Assembly: GCA_903851035.1 (NCBI GenBank)
Contig: CAINND010000089.1
Span: forward strand, 1 to 64,000
Reading direction: 5' to 3'
Source: an uncultured Acidobacteriota bacterium
GTDB taxonomy: Bacteria > Acidobacteriota > Terriglobia > Terriglobales > Acidobacteriaceae
DNA length: 64,000 nt
Part shown: piece after piece, positions 7,394 through 15,103 of the stretch
Layout: every line of letters begins with the position of its first letter
How positions within the stretch are numbered: position 1 is the first letter of the stretch
Program-made: the position numbers and the translations under genes
The notes under the pieces: generated by a model
Seen by the model: the letters and a program-made list of their open reading frames with translations, nothing else
Database searches by the model: none
Told to the model about the DNA's origin: nothing

Positions 7394-9913
7394 ATGTCGC
7401 AAGTTGCTTTTGACTCCTCGGCCACCATCGCGCAAACCCTGCGCGAACACATTGAGCGCCATGTGCGCTACACCTTGGTTCGGCCGCTCGATCACCTGAC
7501 GCCGGCCGAACTGCTGGTACCGGTCTCGCTGGCCGTGCGCGACCTGTTTGTGGACCGCATGCTGGCCACCAGCCAGCGCTATCGCCAGGCAGGCGCCAAG
7601 CACCTGTACTACCTCTCCATGGAGTTCTTAATGGGCCGCCTGCTGGGCGACACCGTATGCAACATGCGCCTGAATGAGGTGCTGGACGGCGTGCTGAGCG
7701 AGTTTGGCGTGCGCCTGGAGCAGGTGCTGGAGAGTGAGCCCGATGCGGGCCTGGGCAACGGCGGTTTGGGCAGGCTGGCGGCATGCTTCCTGGAATCGCT
7801 GGCCACGCTGGACATGCCGGGCTACGGCTATGGTATTGACTATGAGTACGGCATGTTCCGCCAGGAGATCGCCAACGGCTTCCAGCGGGAAAAGCCCGAC
7901 CGGTGGAAGGTCAGCGGCACCCCGTTCCAGATTCAGCGGCCGGAAGAAGCCATCGTCATCCCCCTGTACGGCCGGGTGGAAAACGCCCGCGAGCGCAGCG
8001 GCAGCCGCCAGAACTGGCTGGACTATCAAGTAGTGCTGGGCGTGCCCAACGATATGCCGGTGGTGGGCTACAACGGCCACACGGTGAACTATCTGCGGCT
8101 GTTCCAGGCGCGCAGCAGCGACGATTTCGACATTGAGATCTTCAACCGCGGCGACTACATCCGCGCCGTGGAGCAGAAGATCGGCAGCGAAAACATCAGC
8201 CGCGTGCTGTATCCCAGCGACAGCGTGATGGCCGGCAAGGAACTGCGCCTGGTGCAGGAATACTTCCTGGTGGCCTGCGCCGTGCGCGACATTGTGCGCA
8301 ACTACCTGGCGCACCACAGCACGCTGGAGGACTTCCACGAGAAAGTTGCCATCCAGCTGAACGACACGCACCCGGCGCTGACCGTGGCCGAGCTGATGCG
8401 CGTGCTGGTGGACGAGAGCAACATGGAGTGGGAAGACGCCTGGGAGATTACGCAGAAGACGGTGGCCAACACCAACCACACCCTGCTGCCCGAGGCACTG
8501 GAAAAGTGGGGCGTGGCGCTGATGGAGCGCGTGCTGCCACGCCACATGCAGATCATCTACAACATCAACTACAACTTTTTGCGCTCGCTGACGGCTTATA
8601 GCTGGGTGGACGGCGAAAAGGTGCGGAAGATGAGCATCATCGAGGAGGGCCACGACAAGAACGTGCGCATGGCCCACCTCTCCATTGTGGCCAGCCATGC
8701 CGTGAACGGCGTGAGCGCTCTGCACAGCGAGCTGGTAAAGACCGTGCTGGTGCCGGAGTTCGCGCGGCTGTGGCCGGAGAAGTTCAGCAACAAGACGAAC
8801 GGCGTGGCTCCGCGGCGCTGGCTGCTGAAGACCAATCCGCACCTGTCGCGGCTGCTGAGTGAGAGCATTGGCGAGGGCTGGGTGACCGACATGGCGGAGC
8901 TGAAAAAGCTGGAACCGCTGGCCACCGACGCAGCCTTCCAGGAGCGCTTTGCCGAGGTGAAGCTGCAAAACAAGCTGCGGCTGGCACGCATTGTGCGCGA
9001 TGATACCGGCGTGGCGGCCGATCCGCGCTCCATGTTCGACGTGCAGATCAAACGTATTCACGAGTACAAGCGCCAACTGCTGAACGTGCTGCGCGTGGTT
9101 CACGACTATTTGGAGATTGTGGAGGACGGCAAGCAGCCGGCGGCTGCGCGCACCGTTCTTTTTGCAGGCAAGGCGGCGCCGGGATACTGGGCGGCCAAGC
9201 AGATCATCAAGCTCATCCACAACCTGGCGGCAGTGATCAACAAGGACCCGAAGGCCAACCAGTGGCTGAAGGTGGCGTTTTTACCGGACTACCGCGTCTC
9301 GCTGGCGGAGGCCATTATTCCGGCGGCCGATTTGAGCGAGCAGATCAGCACGGCCGGCATGGAGGCCAGCGGCACCGGCAACATGAAGCTGATGATGAAC
9401 GGCGCGGTAACCGTGGCCACCTGGGACGGCGCCAACATAGAGATTGCGGAAGAGGCGGGCGAGGACAACATCTACATCTTCGGCCTGCGCGCCGAGCAGA
9501 TTGAGGCCATGCAGCAGGCAGGCAGCTACAATCCGCGCGAATACTACGACCGCGACCCGCGCATCAAGCGCGTGCTGGATTGCTTCATCAACGACCGCTT
9601 CAGCCGCAGCGAGCCGGGACTGTTCCGCTGGATATTCGACGAACTGGTGAACCGCGGCGACCGCTTCTTCCACGTGGCCGACCTGCCGCAGTACATCGAG
9701 ATCAACGAGAAGATCAACGCCGACTTCAACGACAGCGGCAAGTGGCGGCGCATGAGCGTGCTGAACACGGCGCGTTCGCATAAATTCAGCAGCGACCGCA
9801 CCATTCTGGAATACGCCAGCGGCATCTGGGACCTGGAGCGGCATCCCGGGCCGGGGGCGAAAAACGGGCCGGAGAACGAAACGACAGACGCGATGAACAC
9901 GGCCAAGCCGTAG
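7394..9913 (+). CDS. glgP: Glycogen phosphorylase
   Basis: Releases glucose-1-phosphate from alpha-1,4-glucan chains. The 839-residue product has the expected length for the GlgP/MalP family; the PLP-site motif EASGTGNMKLMMNGAVT places the pyridoxal-phosphate lysine at residue 665, and the N-terminal half carries GLGNGGLGRLAACFLES. No convincing Shine-Dalgarno precedes the ATG. The start fits the family N-terminus (IAQTLREHIERHVRYTL). A hairpin follows the stop, and the pfk gene lies 145 bases further on the same strand, so the two may supply consecutive steps of glycogen-fed glycolysis. Whether glycogen or maltodextrin is preferred cannot be read from the sequence. Confidence 0.96.
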   Translation: MSQVAFDSSATIAQTLREHIERHVRYTLVRPLDHLTPAELLVPVSLAVRDLFVDRMLATSQRYRQAGAKHLYYLSMEFLMGRLLGDTVCNMRLNEVLDGVLSEFGVRLEQVLESEPDAGLGNGGLGRLAACFLESLATLDMPGYGYGIDYEYGMFRQEIANGFQREKPDRWKVSGTPFQIQRPEEAIVIPLYGRVENARERSGSRQNWLDYQVVLGVPNDMPVVGYNGHTVNYLRLFQARSSDDFDIEIFNRGDYIRAVEQKIGSENISRVLYPSDSVMAGKELRLVQEYFLVACAVRDIVRNYLAHHSTLEDFHEKVAIQLNDTHPALTVAELMRVLVDESNMEWEDAWEITQKTVANTNHTLLPEALEKWGVALMERVLPRHMQIIYNINYNFLRSLTAYSWVDGEKVRKMSIIEEGHDKNVRMAHLSIVASHAVNGVSALHSELVKTVLVPEFARLWPEKFSNKTNGVAPRRWLLKTNPHLSRLLSESIGEGWVTDMAELKKLEPLATDAAFQERFAEVKLQNKLRLARIVRDDTGVAADPRSMFDVQIKRIHEYKRQLLNVLRVVHDYLEIVEDGKQPAAARTVLFAGKAAPGYWAAKQIIKLIHNLAAVINKDPKANQWLKVAFLPDYRVSLAEAIIPAADLSEQISTAGMEASGTGNMKLMMNGAVTVATWDGANIEIAEEAGEDNIYIFGLRAEQIEAMQQAGSYNPREYYDRDPRIKRVLDCFINDRFSRSEPGLFRWIFDELVNRGDRFFHVADLPQYIEINEKINADFNDSGKWRRMSVLNTARSHKFSSDRTILEYASGIWDLERHPGPGAKNGPENETTDAMNTAKP

Positions 9914-9941
9914 CTTTTCCCATCTCAGCACACTCTCACTA

Positions 9942-9978
9942 AACGGCGTGACCACGGTCACGCCGTTGGGTTTACTGT
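9942..9978 (+). terminator. Hairpin after glgP, probable terminator
   Basis: AACGGCGTGACC and GGTCACGCCGTT form a nearly perfect 11-12-bp stem with a minimal loop, followed by GGG and a broken T tract (TTTACTGTTTT). The weak tail lowers confidence. Confidence 0.6.
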
Positions 9979-10057
9979 TTTGTCCGGACGCCACGGCACA
10001 CGGCGAGTTGATTTATATTGCAAGAGAGCACACTTGCATCACTGGGAGACCTGTTCA

Positions 10058-11260
10058 ATGGCAAACATTCAGTCGCACAAAGGCGTCATCGGCATTCTTA
10101 CCGGCGGAGGAGACGTTCCGGGACTTAATCCGGCAATCCGCGCCGTCACCATCCGCGCCCTCCGCGAGGGCTACAAGGTCATCGGCATCCGCCGCGGCTG
10201 GGGCGGGCTGATCGACATTGTCCGCGAAAAAGATTACGACAACAGCAGCAACTTCAGCATTCTCAGCGAGGAGCTGGTGAACCGCGCCGGACGCACCGGC
10301 GGCACCTTTCTGCACACCTCGCGCACCAACCCCGGCAAGGTAAAAAAAGAGAGCGTGCCCACGCACCTGCGCGACAAGTACACCGAGGAGCGCAACGACC
10401 TGACCAAGGAAGTGCTGGCCAACCTGGACTGGCTGGGCATCGACTACCTGATCCCCATTGGCGGCGACGACACACTGAGCTACGGCGTGCGGTTGTACGA
10501 GGAGGGCGCCAAGGTCATCGCCATTCCAAAGACGATGGACAACGACGTGCCCGGCACGGACTACTGCATTGGCTTCTCGACCTGCGTGACGCGCACAATC
10601 CAGATGACGAACTCGCTGCGCACCTCGGCTGGATCGCATGAGCGCTTCCTGGTGCTGGAGGTTTTCGGGCGCTACGCCGGCTACACGGCCATGCTGCCCA
10701 CCATGGCCGGCGCGGCCAACCGCTGCGTCATTCCTGAGCACAAGTTCAACATTGAGCACCTGACCGAACTGCTGAGCTACGACCGGCGCAAGAATCCCAG
10801 CCGCTACAGCGTGGTGCTGGTGAGCGAAGGCGCGATGTTTGAAGGCGGCGAGATGGTGTTCGAAGACCAGGCCACCGACGCCTATGGCCACAAGAAGCTG
10901 GGCGGCATCGGCGACGCGGTCAGCGAAAAACTCAAAGACCTGAGCCCCAAGTTCAACGACGGCAAAACGGTGGACATCATCAACCAGAAGCTGGGATACC
11001 TGGTACGCGGCGGCGACCCTGACGCCATTGATTCCATCGTGCCCATGGCCTATGGCAACCTGGCCTTGGACCTGCTGCTGCGCCGCGTGCACGGCCGCCT
11101 GGTGGTGCTGAAGAACGGACGCTACGACGACATGCCCATCGACTGCGTGACCGGCAGCAAGAAGCTGGTCAGCGTGAACGATCACTACAACACCGAGCGC
11201 CTGCGCCCCCACTACAAGAGCTTCCACATGAAGCCGCTGTTCATCATGACCGGGGAGTAA
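10058..11260 (+). CDS. 6-phosphofructokinase, predicted pyrophosphate-dependent
   Basis: Phosphorylates fructose-6-phosphate to fructose-1,6-bisphosphate. The 400-residue product has the family glycine-rich start (GILTGGGDVPGLNPAIR). Two positions set donor choice in this family: here residues 135-139 read GGDDT (ATP enzymes have GGDGS/T) and residues 157-163 read PKTMDND (E. coli-type ATP enzymes have PGTIDND). The combination of Asp and Lys is the signature of the PPi-dependent form (EC 2.7.1.90), which is reversible. The ATG at 10058 is chosen for GGGAG at 10044-10048. A likely -10 box TATATT lies at 10014-10019. The family is certain; the phosphoryl donor is inferred. Confidence 0.93.
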   Translation: MANIQSHKGVIGILTGGGDVPGLNPAIRAVTIRALREGYKVIGIRRGWGGLIDIVREKDYDNSSNFSILSEELVNRAGRTGGTFLHTSRTNPGKVKKESVPTHLRDKYTEERNDLTKEVLANLDWLGIDYLIPIGGDDTLSYGVRLYEEGAKVIAIPKTMDNDVPGTDYCIGFSTCVTRTIQMTNSLRTSAGSHERFLVLEVFGRYAGYTAMLPTMAGAANRCVIPEHKFNIEHLTELLSYDRRKNPSRYSVVLVSEGAMFEGGEMVFEDQATDAYGHKKLGGIGDAVSEKLKDLSPKFNDGKTVDIINQKLGYLVRGGDPDAIDSIVPMAYGNLALDLLLRRVHGRLVVLKNGRYDDMPIDCVTGSKKLVSVNDHYNTERLRPHYKSFHMKPLFIMTGE

Positions 11261-11314
11261 CTGCTTTTTAAAGGGGTAAAAACAAAAAGCTATTTGATTT
11301 TAAGAGTTGCAAAG

Positions 11315-11349
11315 AGATTGCCCCGCTCCACGGCGGGGCAATCTGTTTT
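11315..11349 (+). terminator. Terminator after pfk
   Basis: AGATTGCCCCGC and GCGGGGCAATCT form a perfect 12-bp stem around a six-base loop (TCCACG), followed by GTTTTG. It begins 54 bases after the stop codon. Confidence 0.85.
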
Positions 11350-11425
11350 GTGCGCAAACGAAGAGATAGCTCCTTCCCGCCGCTTGACGGGCGGCGTGAA
11401 GTGAGGCAGACTGTGCGGATTAGTT

Positions 11426-11448
11426 ATGAACATGGTTTTCATGTTCAT
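11426..11448. promoter_or_regulatory. Perfect inverted repeat just before a ribosome-binding site
   Basis: ATGAACATG - GTTTT - CATGTTCAT has exact 9-base arms. It ends three bases before the AGGAGG ribosome-binding site of the next gene, so it could be an operator (PadR/LexA-like half-site appearance) or an RNA hairpin masking the ribosome-binding site. Confidence 0.5.
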
Positions 11449-11463
11449 CTCAGGAGGCCGCGC

Positions 11464-11874
11464 GTGCTCAAGTCCATCGCCGTCGTGATTGGCAGCTACA
11501 TCTTCTCCATTGTGCTGGTTGTGGCCAGCGATCCCCTGCTCTCGCGCCTGTTTCCAGGAGACTTTGTGCGCGGGCGCGTGCCCAGCAACGCGGCGCTATT
11601 GGCCAGCACGGCTTGCTTTGTGGTGATCTCCATTTTGTGCGCCTACTTGTGCGCGCGCTGGGCTCCACGGGCGGCGGGCAGACACGTGCTGTGGTTCTTC
11701 ATCCTCGGCGAGGTGATGGGCGTGGCTTCGACCATCCCCAACTGGAGCAAGGGTTGGCCGCACTGGTACTGGATGGCCTGGCTGCTGACGTGGCCGGTGA
11801 GCTGCTGGATTGGATTGCGCGCGGCGGGGCGGAAGGACGCCCAACTACCCCACTCAAGCCAACAGAGGGCTTGA
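11464..11874 (+). CDS. Small integral membrane protein, unknown function
   Basis: I do not recognise a named family. The 136-residue product starts at GTG 11464, set by a perfect AGGAGG six bases upstream; an upstream extension of the frame has no such support. It shows four hydrophobic segments: about residues 3-21 (SIAVVIGSYIFSIVLVV), 42-62, 75-92 (LWFFILGEVMGVAST) and 100-118, giving a four-helix inner-membrane topology. The last ten residues and the stop codon are encoded by the hairpin repeat at 11848-11887, so the C-terminus may have been altered by arrival of that repeat. A 9-base-arm palindrome directly upstream suggests tight regulation. Confidence 0.7.
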   Translation: MLKSIAVVIGSYIFSIVLVVASDPLLSRLFPGDFVRGRVPSNAALLASTACFVVISILCAYLCARWAPRAAGRHVLWFFILGEVMGVASTIPNWSKGWPHWYWMAWLLTWPVSCWIGLRAAGRKDAQLPHSSQQRA

Positions 11875-11887
11875 ATGGGGCACCCGG
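11848..11887. repeat. Hairpin repeat with variable complementary arms, copy 2
   Basis: CCCC+A pairs with T+GGGG, then a C.A mismatch, then TCAAGCC / GGCTTGA around a 7-base loop AACAGAG, followed by CACCCGGC. Arms differ from copy 1 (3189-3229) yet remain complementary. The stop codon of the preceding gene (11872-11874) lies inside the right arm. Confidence 0.7.
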
Positions 11888-11929
11888 CAGTTTGTGTTTG
11901 AAGTTATTAAAGCAGTGCGGCGGTCCTGA

Positions 11930-12868
11930 TCACGCACCGGACTCTCGATCGCCACTATAGGTACTGTAGTCAACTGTGAGTTCTTCGCCTGCACGGATGT
12001 CTCTTGCGGCGAAAAAGTCATACTCGTCATCACAAACGACATTCGGTTTCTGATCCTTTGGGGGCTCGTTTATGTACCACCCTAAGGTCAGGTTATTGAA
12101 TCCCTTTGGGCATCCATACTTTCCACCTCTCTGGACGCAAAAGTCTTCATAGAGCTTTCTAATTTCGCCGCTCTTCGTTAATACCACTTCCCCATCAATC
12201 CAAATCATCTCAGACTGATCGTCCTTGAAAATGTTCGTACCTTTGGCAATGTTGCGGATTGCGAATACTCCAACTCCGTGGATGTGCGACGGTCGCAATC
12301 TCGTAAAGCACCAAGTGTCTGGTAGAAGCGGACCGTTTCTCTCGCACTTTGGCAGCGGTCTGATAAAGCCATGCACAGCCATTAACCAATCCCGCCTCTT
12401 TTCGGGAGCGCGGCTGCCCAGCTGTTCCTGCCGGTATGCTTCGTAGTCCTCACCGCGCACAAAAAGCAGAAACTTAATGTCAGATAACCATTTCGATGAA
12501 GCGAACATTGCAAGGAGGAAAATGAACGTATGGGTCTTCCAGCCCATGTGATAGTGCAGGGAAATATATGCTTCAATTCCAAAGAACATGGCAACGCTTC
12601 CAGCGTTATAAGCCAATAGCCAAGTTAGGTACTTATCAACGTTATCTTCGTCCATCGCTTCGCCATGTTTCTCAAGTCCCCATATGAAGCAGAACATAGA
12701 AAACGCGAGTAGCCCGATGGGGCGGTGCCAATCCGCTGCTATCTCCCTGTCGCCAATAGCTAGAGCCAGGATCGCTCCGACCATTGCAGTCAGCACAGCG
12801 TAATATGTTGTGACGAAGGACGAGTTGCCTTGCCACCCGGCTCGCTCTGTTTGTTTGCCTTGGGTCAT
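11930..12868 (-). CDS. Membrane-anchored SET-domain protein (putative lysine methyltransferase)
   Basis: 312 residues from ATG 12868. The N-terminal half has up to four hydrophobic stretches (about residues 20-40, 51-65, 84-104, 112-125). The C-terminal part (about 190-304) is a SET domain: SHIHGVGVFAIRNIAKGT, then LTLGWYINEP with PNV, and GEELTVDY at 294-301, the catalytic-tyrosine motif. SET enzymes transfer methyl groups from S-adenosylmethionine to protein lysines; the usual RFINHS is altered to WYINEP here. The start lies one base after the marR stop (TGA-T-ATG) with AAGGG as ribosome-binding site inside marR, so the two are translationally coupled. The gene looks AT-richer than its neighbours, hinting at transfer. 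The substrate is unknown. Confidence 0.8.
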   Translation of the reverse strand: MTQGKQTERAGWQGNSSFVTTYYAVLTAMVGAILALAIGDREIAADWHRPIGLLAFSMFCFIWGLEKHGEAMDEDNVDKYLTWLLAYNAGSVAMFFGIEAYISLHYHMGWKTHTFIFLLAMFASSKWLSDIKFLLFVRGEDYEAYRQEQLGSRAPEKRRDWLMAVHGFIRPLPKCERNGPLLPDTWCFTRLRPSHIHGVGVFAIRNIAKGTNIFKDDQSEMIWIDGEVVLTKSGEIRKLYEDFCVQRGGKYGCPKGFNNLTLGWYINEPPKDQKPNVVCDDEYDFFAARDIRAGEELTVDYSTYSGDRESGA

Positions 12869-12869
12869 A

Positions 12870-13355
12870 TCACCCTTCCCGCACCAGGGTGCGGAGTTCG
12901 TCGAGCAGTTTGAGCATTTTTTCAATCTTCTTTTCGCCAATCGGCTTCAGCAGGCCGTCGAGTTCGCTGATCGGTTTATCGAGTTCCGACAGCAGCTTGA
13001 GGCCCGCGGGAGTGATGCGCGTGACGACCACGCGGCGGTCGGAGGTGTCTCGGGTACGCGCGAGGTAGCCGGCCTTTTCCAGGCGCTCCAGCAGGCGGGT
13101 GACGTCGGGTTCGCGGGCGATGAGGCGCTCGCCGATCTCTCCGCAGGTGCGGCCGCTGGGGCCGGCGCCGCGCAGGATGCGCAGCACGTTGTATTGCGTC
13201 ATGGAGATGCCAAAGGGCTTGACCAGGCGGTCGAAGCGCTCCTCCAGCACATCGGTTGTGCGCAGCAGGCTGACGAGGAGTTCCTCCTCGATGGTGGCAA
13301 AGGGAGTGTGTTGTTGAATCTCCTCGCCGATGTGACTGATTGGTTTTTTAGCCAT
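12870..13355 (-). CDS. MarR-family transcriptional regulator
   Basis: A 161-residue winged-helix DNA-binding protein, normally a homodimer that represses and is released by a small ligand or oxidation. The core reads SMTQYNVLRILRGAG (helix-turn-helix entry), the recognition region REPDVTRLLERLEKAGYLART and the wing DTSDRRVVVTRITPAG; the ends form the dimerisation helices. It is the first gene of a two-gene operon with the SET-domain protein, which is its probable regulated output. A perfect TTGTTGCAACAA palindrome lies 50 bases upstream and is a candidate autoregulatory operator. No strong Shine-Dalgarno precedes the ATG. Confidence 0.92.
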   Translation of the reverse strand: MAKKPISHIGEEIQQHTPFATIEEELLVSLLRTTDVLEERFDRLVKPFGISMTQYNVLRILRGAGPSGRTCGEIGERLIAREPDVTRLLERLEKAGYLARTRDTSDRRVVVTRITPAGLKLLSELDKPISELDGLLKPIGEKKIEKMLKLLDELRTLVREG

Positions 13356-13404
13356 AGGTATCTACTACTTTGATCGCCCGCCGGGTGGGGCGGATGCAGT
13401 ATTT

Positions 13405-13416
13405 TTGTTGCAACAA
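13405..13416. promoter_or_regulatory. Palindrome upstream of marR, candidate operator
   Basis: TTGTTGCAACAA is a perfect 12-base palindrome, 50 bases before the marR start codon and 46 bases after the larB stop (both genes on the minus strand). Its size and TTG...CAA edges fit MarR-type operators. A possible minus-strand -10 (AATACT) directly follows it. Confidence 0.45.
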
Positions 13417-13461
13417 CCTTTTACCACCTCCGCAGCACAACGCGCACGTAAAAACCGCGCA

Positions 13462-14208
<747 letters not shown>

Positions 14209-14214
14209 GGAATA

Positions 14215-14220
14215 AGCCTA
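14215..14220 (-). promoter_or_regulatory. -10 box for leaderless larB
   Basis: TAGGCT on the minus strand, spacer TATTCC (6 bases), then GTG of larB. It mirrors the ubiX promoter 35 bases away. No good -35 is visible at 16-18 bases. Confidence 0.5.
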
Positions 14221-14231
14221 CCACCGGCGGC

Positions 14232-14260
14232 TTGCCGATTGCGCGGCAAAGCAATAGGCT
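14232..14260 (+). promoter_or_regulatory. Promoter of ubiX (leaderless layout)
   Basis: TTGCCG (14232-14237), 17-base spacer, TAGGCT (14255-14260), then GGGTGG and ATG at 14267. The six-base gap from -10 to ATG places transcription start at or beside the start codon. Confidence 0.6.
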
Positions 14261-14266
14261 GGGTGG

Positions 14267-14902
14267 ATGCAGTCCACGGCTCAGTCTAGCAGCGTTCCCC
14301 CGCGCACCATCACCCTGGCCGTCACCGGCGCCAGCGGCAGCGTTTTTGCCCGTCAGATGCTGCGGGCACTGGAAGAAGATGCGCGCGTTGGGGCCGTCAA
14401 CCTGGTGGTGAGCGACAGCGGCCTGCGCGTGATGGCCGAAGAACTGGCGCTGACCGGGCGCAACGACCTTGTGCGCCAACTGCTGGGGCAGGAGGCGGTA
14501 AAGACCACTCTGCAAAGCAATCTTGATATTGGCGCCAACATCGCCAGCGGCAGCTACCCCACCAGCGCGATGATCGTGCTTCCCTGCTCGATGGGTACCC
14601 TGGGGCGGATTGCCAACGGCATTGGCGGCAAGTTGATTGACCGCGCCGCCGACGTTTGCCTGAAGGAGCGCATCCCGCTGGTGCTGTGCGTGCGGGAGAC
14701 TCCGCTGAACCTGATCCACCTGCGCAACATGACCCGAGTGGCCGAGGCCGGAGCGACCATCTACCCGCTGATTCCCTCCTACTACCAGATGCCGCAGTCG
14801 CTGGATGAGATTGCGCGGAACTTTGTGCAGCGCGTACTGAAGCACATTGGACTGCCGCAGGCGGGCGCCTATGTGTGGCAGCCCGGGCCGGACAAAGCGT
14901 AG
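14267..14902 (+). CDS. ubiX: Flavin prenyltransferase UbiX
   Basis: Joins dimethylallyl phosphate to FMN, making prenylated FMN for UbiD-type reversible decarboxylases. The 211-residue product has the UbiX pattern: ITLAVTGASGSVFARQMLRAL at the nucleotide-binding start (residues about 10-30), a lysine/arginine-rich middle, VLPCSMGTLGRIANGIG (flavin-contacting serine loop), and the C-terminal LVLCVRETPLNLIHLRNM with the phosphate-binding arginine and glutamate. The ATG sits six bases after TAGGCT with no Shine-Dalgarno. No ubiD is in the window. The divergent partner larB is likewise a cofactor-synthesis enzyme of carboxylation chemistry. A stem-loop at 14935 may end the transcript. Confidence 0.94.
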   Translation: MQSTAQSSSVPPRTITLAVTGASGSVFARQMLRALEEDARVGAVNLVVSDSGLRVMAEELALTGRNDLVRQLLGQEAVKTTLQSNLDIGANIASGSYPTSAMIVLPCSMGTLGRIANGIGGKLIDRAADVCLKERIPLVLCVRETPLNLIHLRNMTRVAEAGATIYPLIPSYYQMPQSLDEIARNFVQRVLKHIGLPQAGAYVWQPGPDKA

Positions 14903-14934
14903 ACGACCGCTCGTGGCGCGCTTGAACCGGTCAT

Positions 14935-14964
14935 GGTGACGAAGGTCACCTTTGGTTATTTCTT
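14935..14964 (+). terminator. Possible terminator after ubiX
   Basis: GGTGAC - GAAG - GTCACC (6-bp stem, GNRA-like loop) followed by TTTGGTTATTTCTT. The stem is short and the T run broken, so support is moderate. Confidence 0.45.
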
Positions 14965-15103
14965 GGTTGACTTGCCGAAATGAGCGAGTGAATATCTTTG
15001 AGTTATTTCGCAGTCCAAGCAGTGCGGGGTGAAATTCTGCTTCTGGCAATGATGCTACGCTGAAAAGCTGGGATCGGCCGGGTGCAACACTCAAAGCTGA
15101 GAC

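Noticed and set aside
7628..9220. 530-codon open frame antisense to glgP, and similar long frames opposite glgA, cysS, priA and tmk-holB
   Set aside because: All follow the third-position GC pattern of the true gene opposite and show no family motif.
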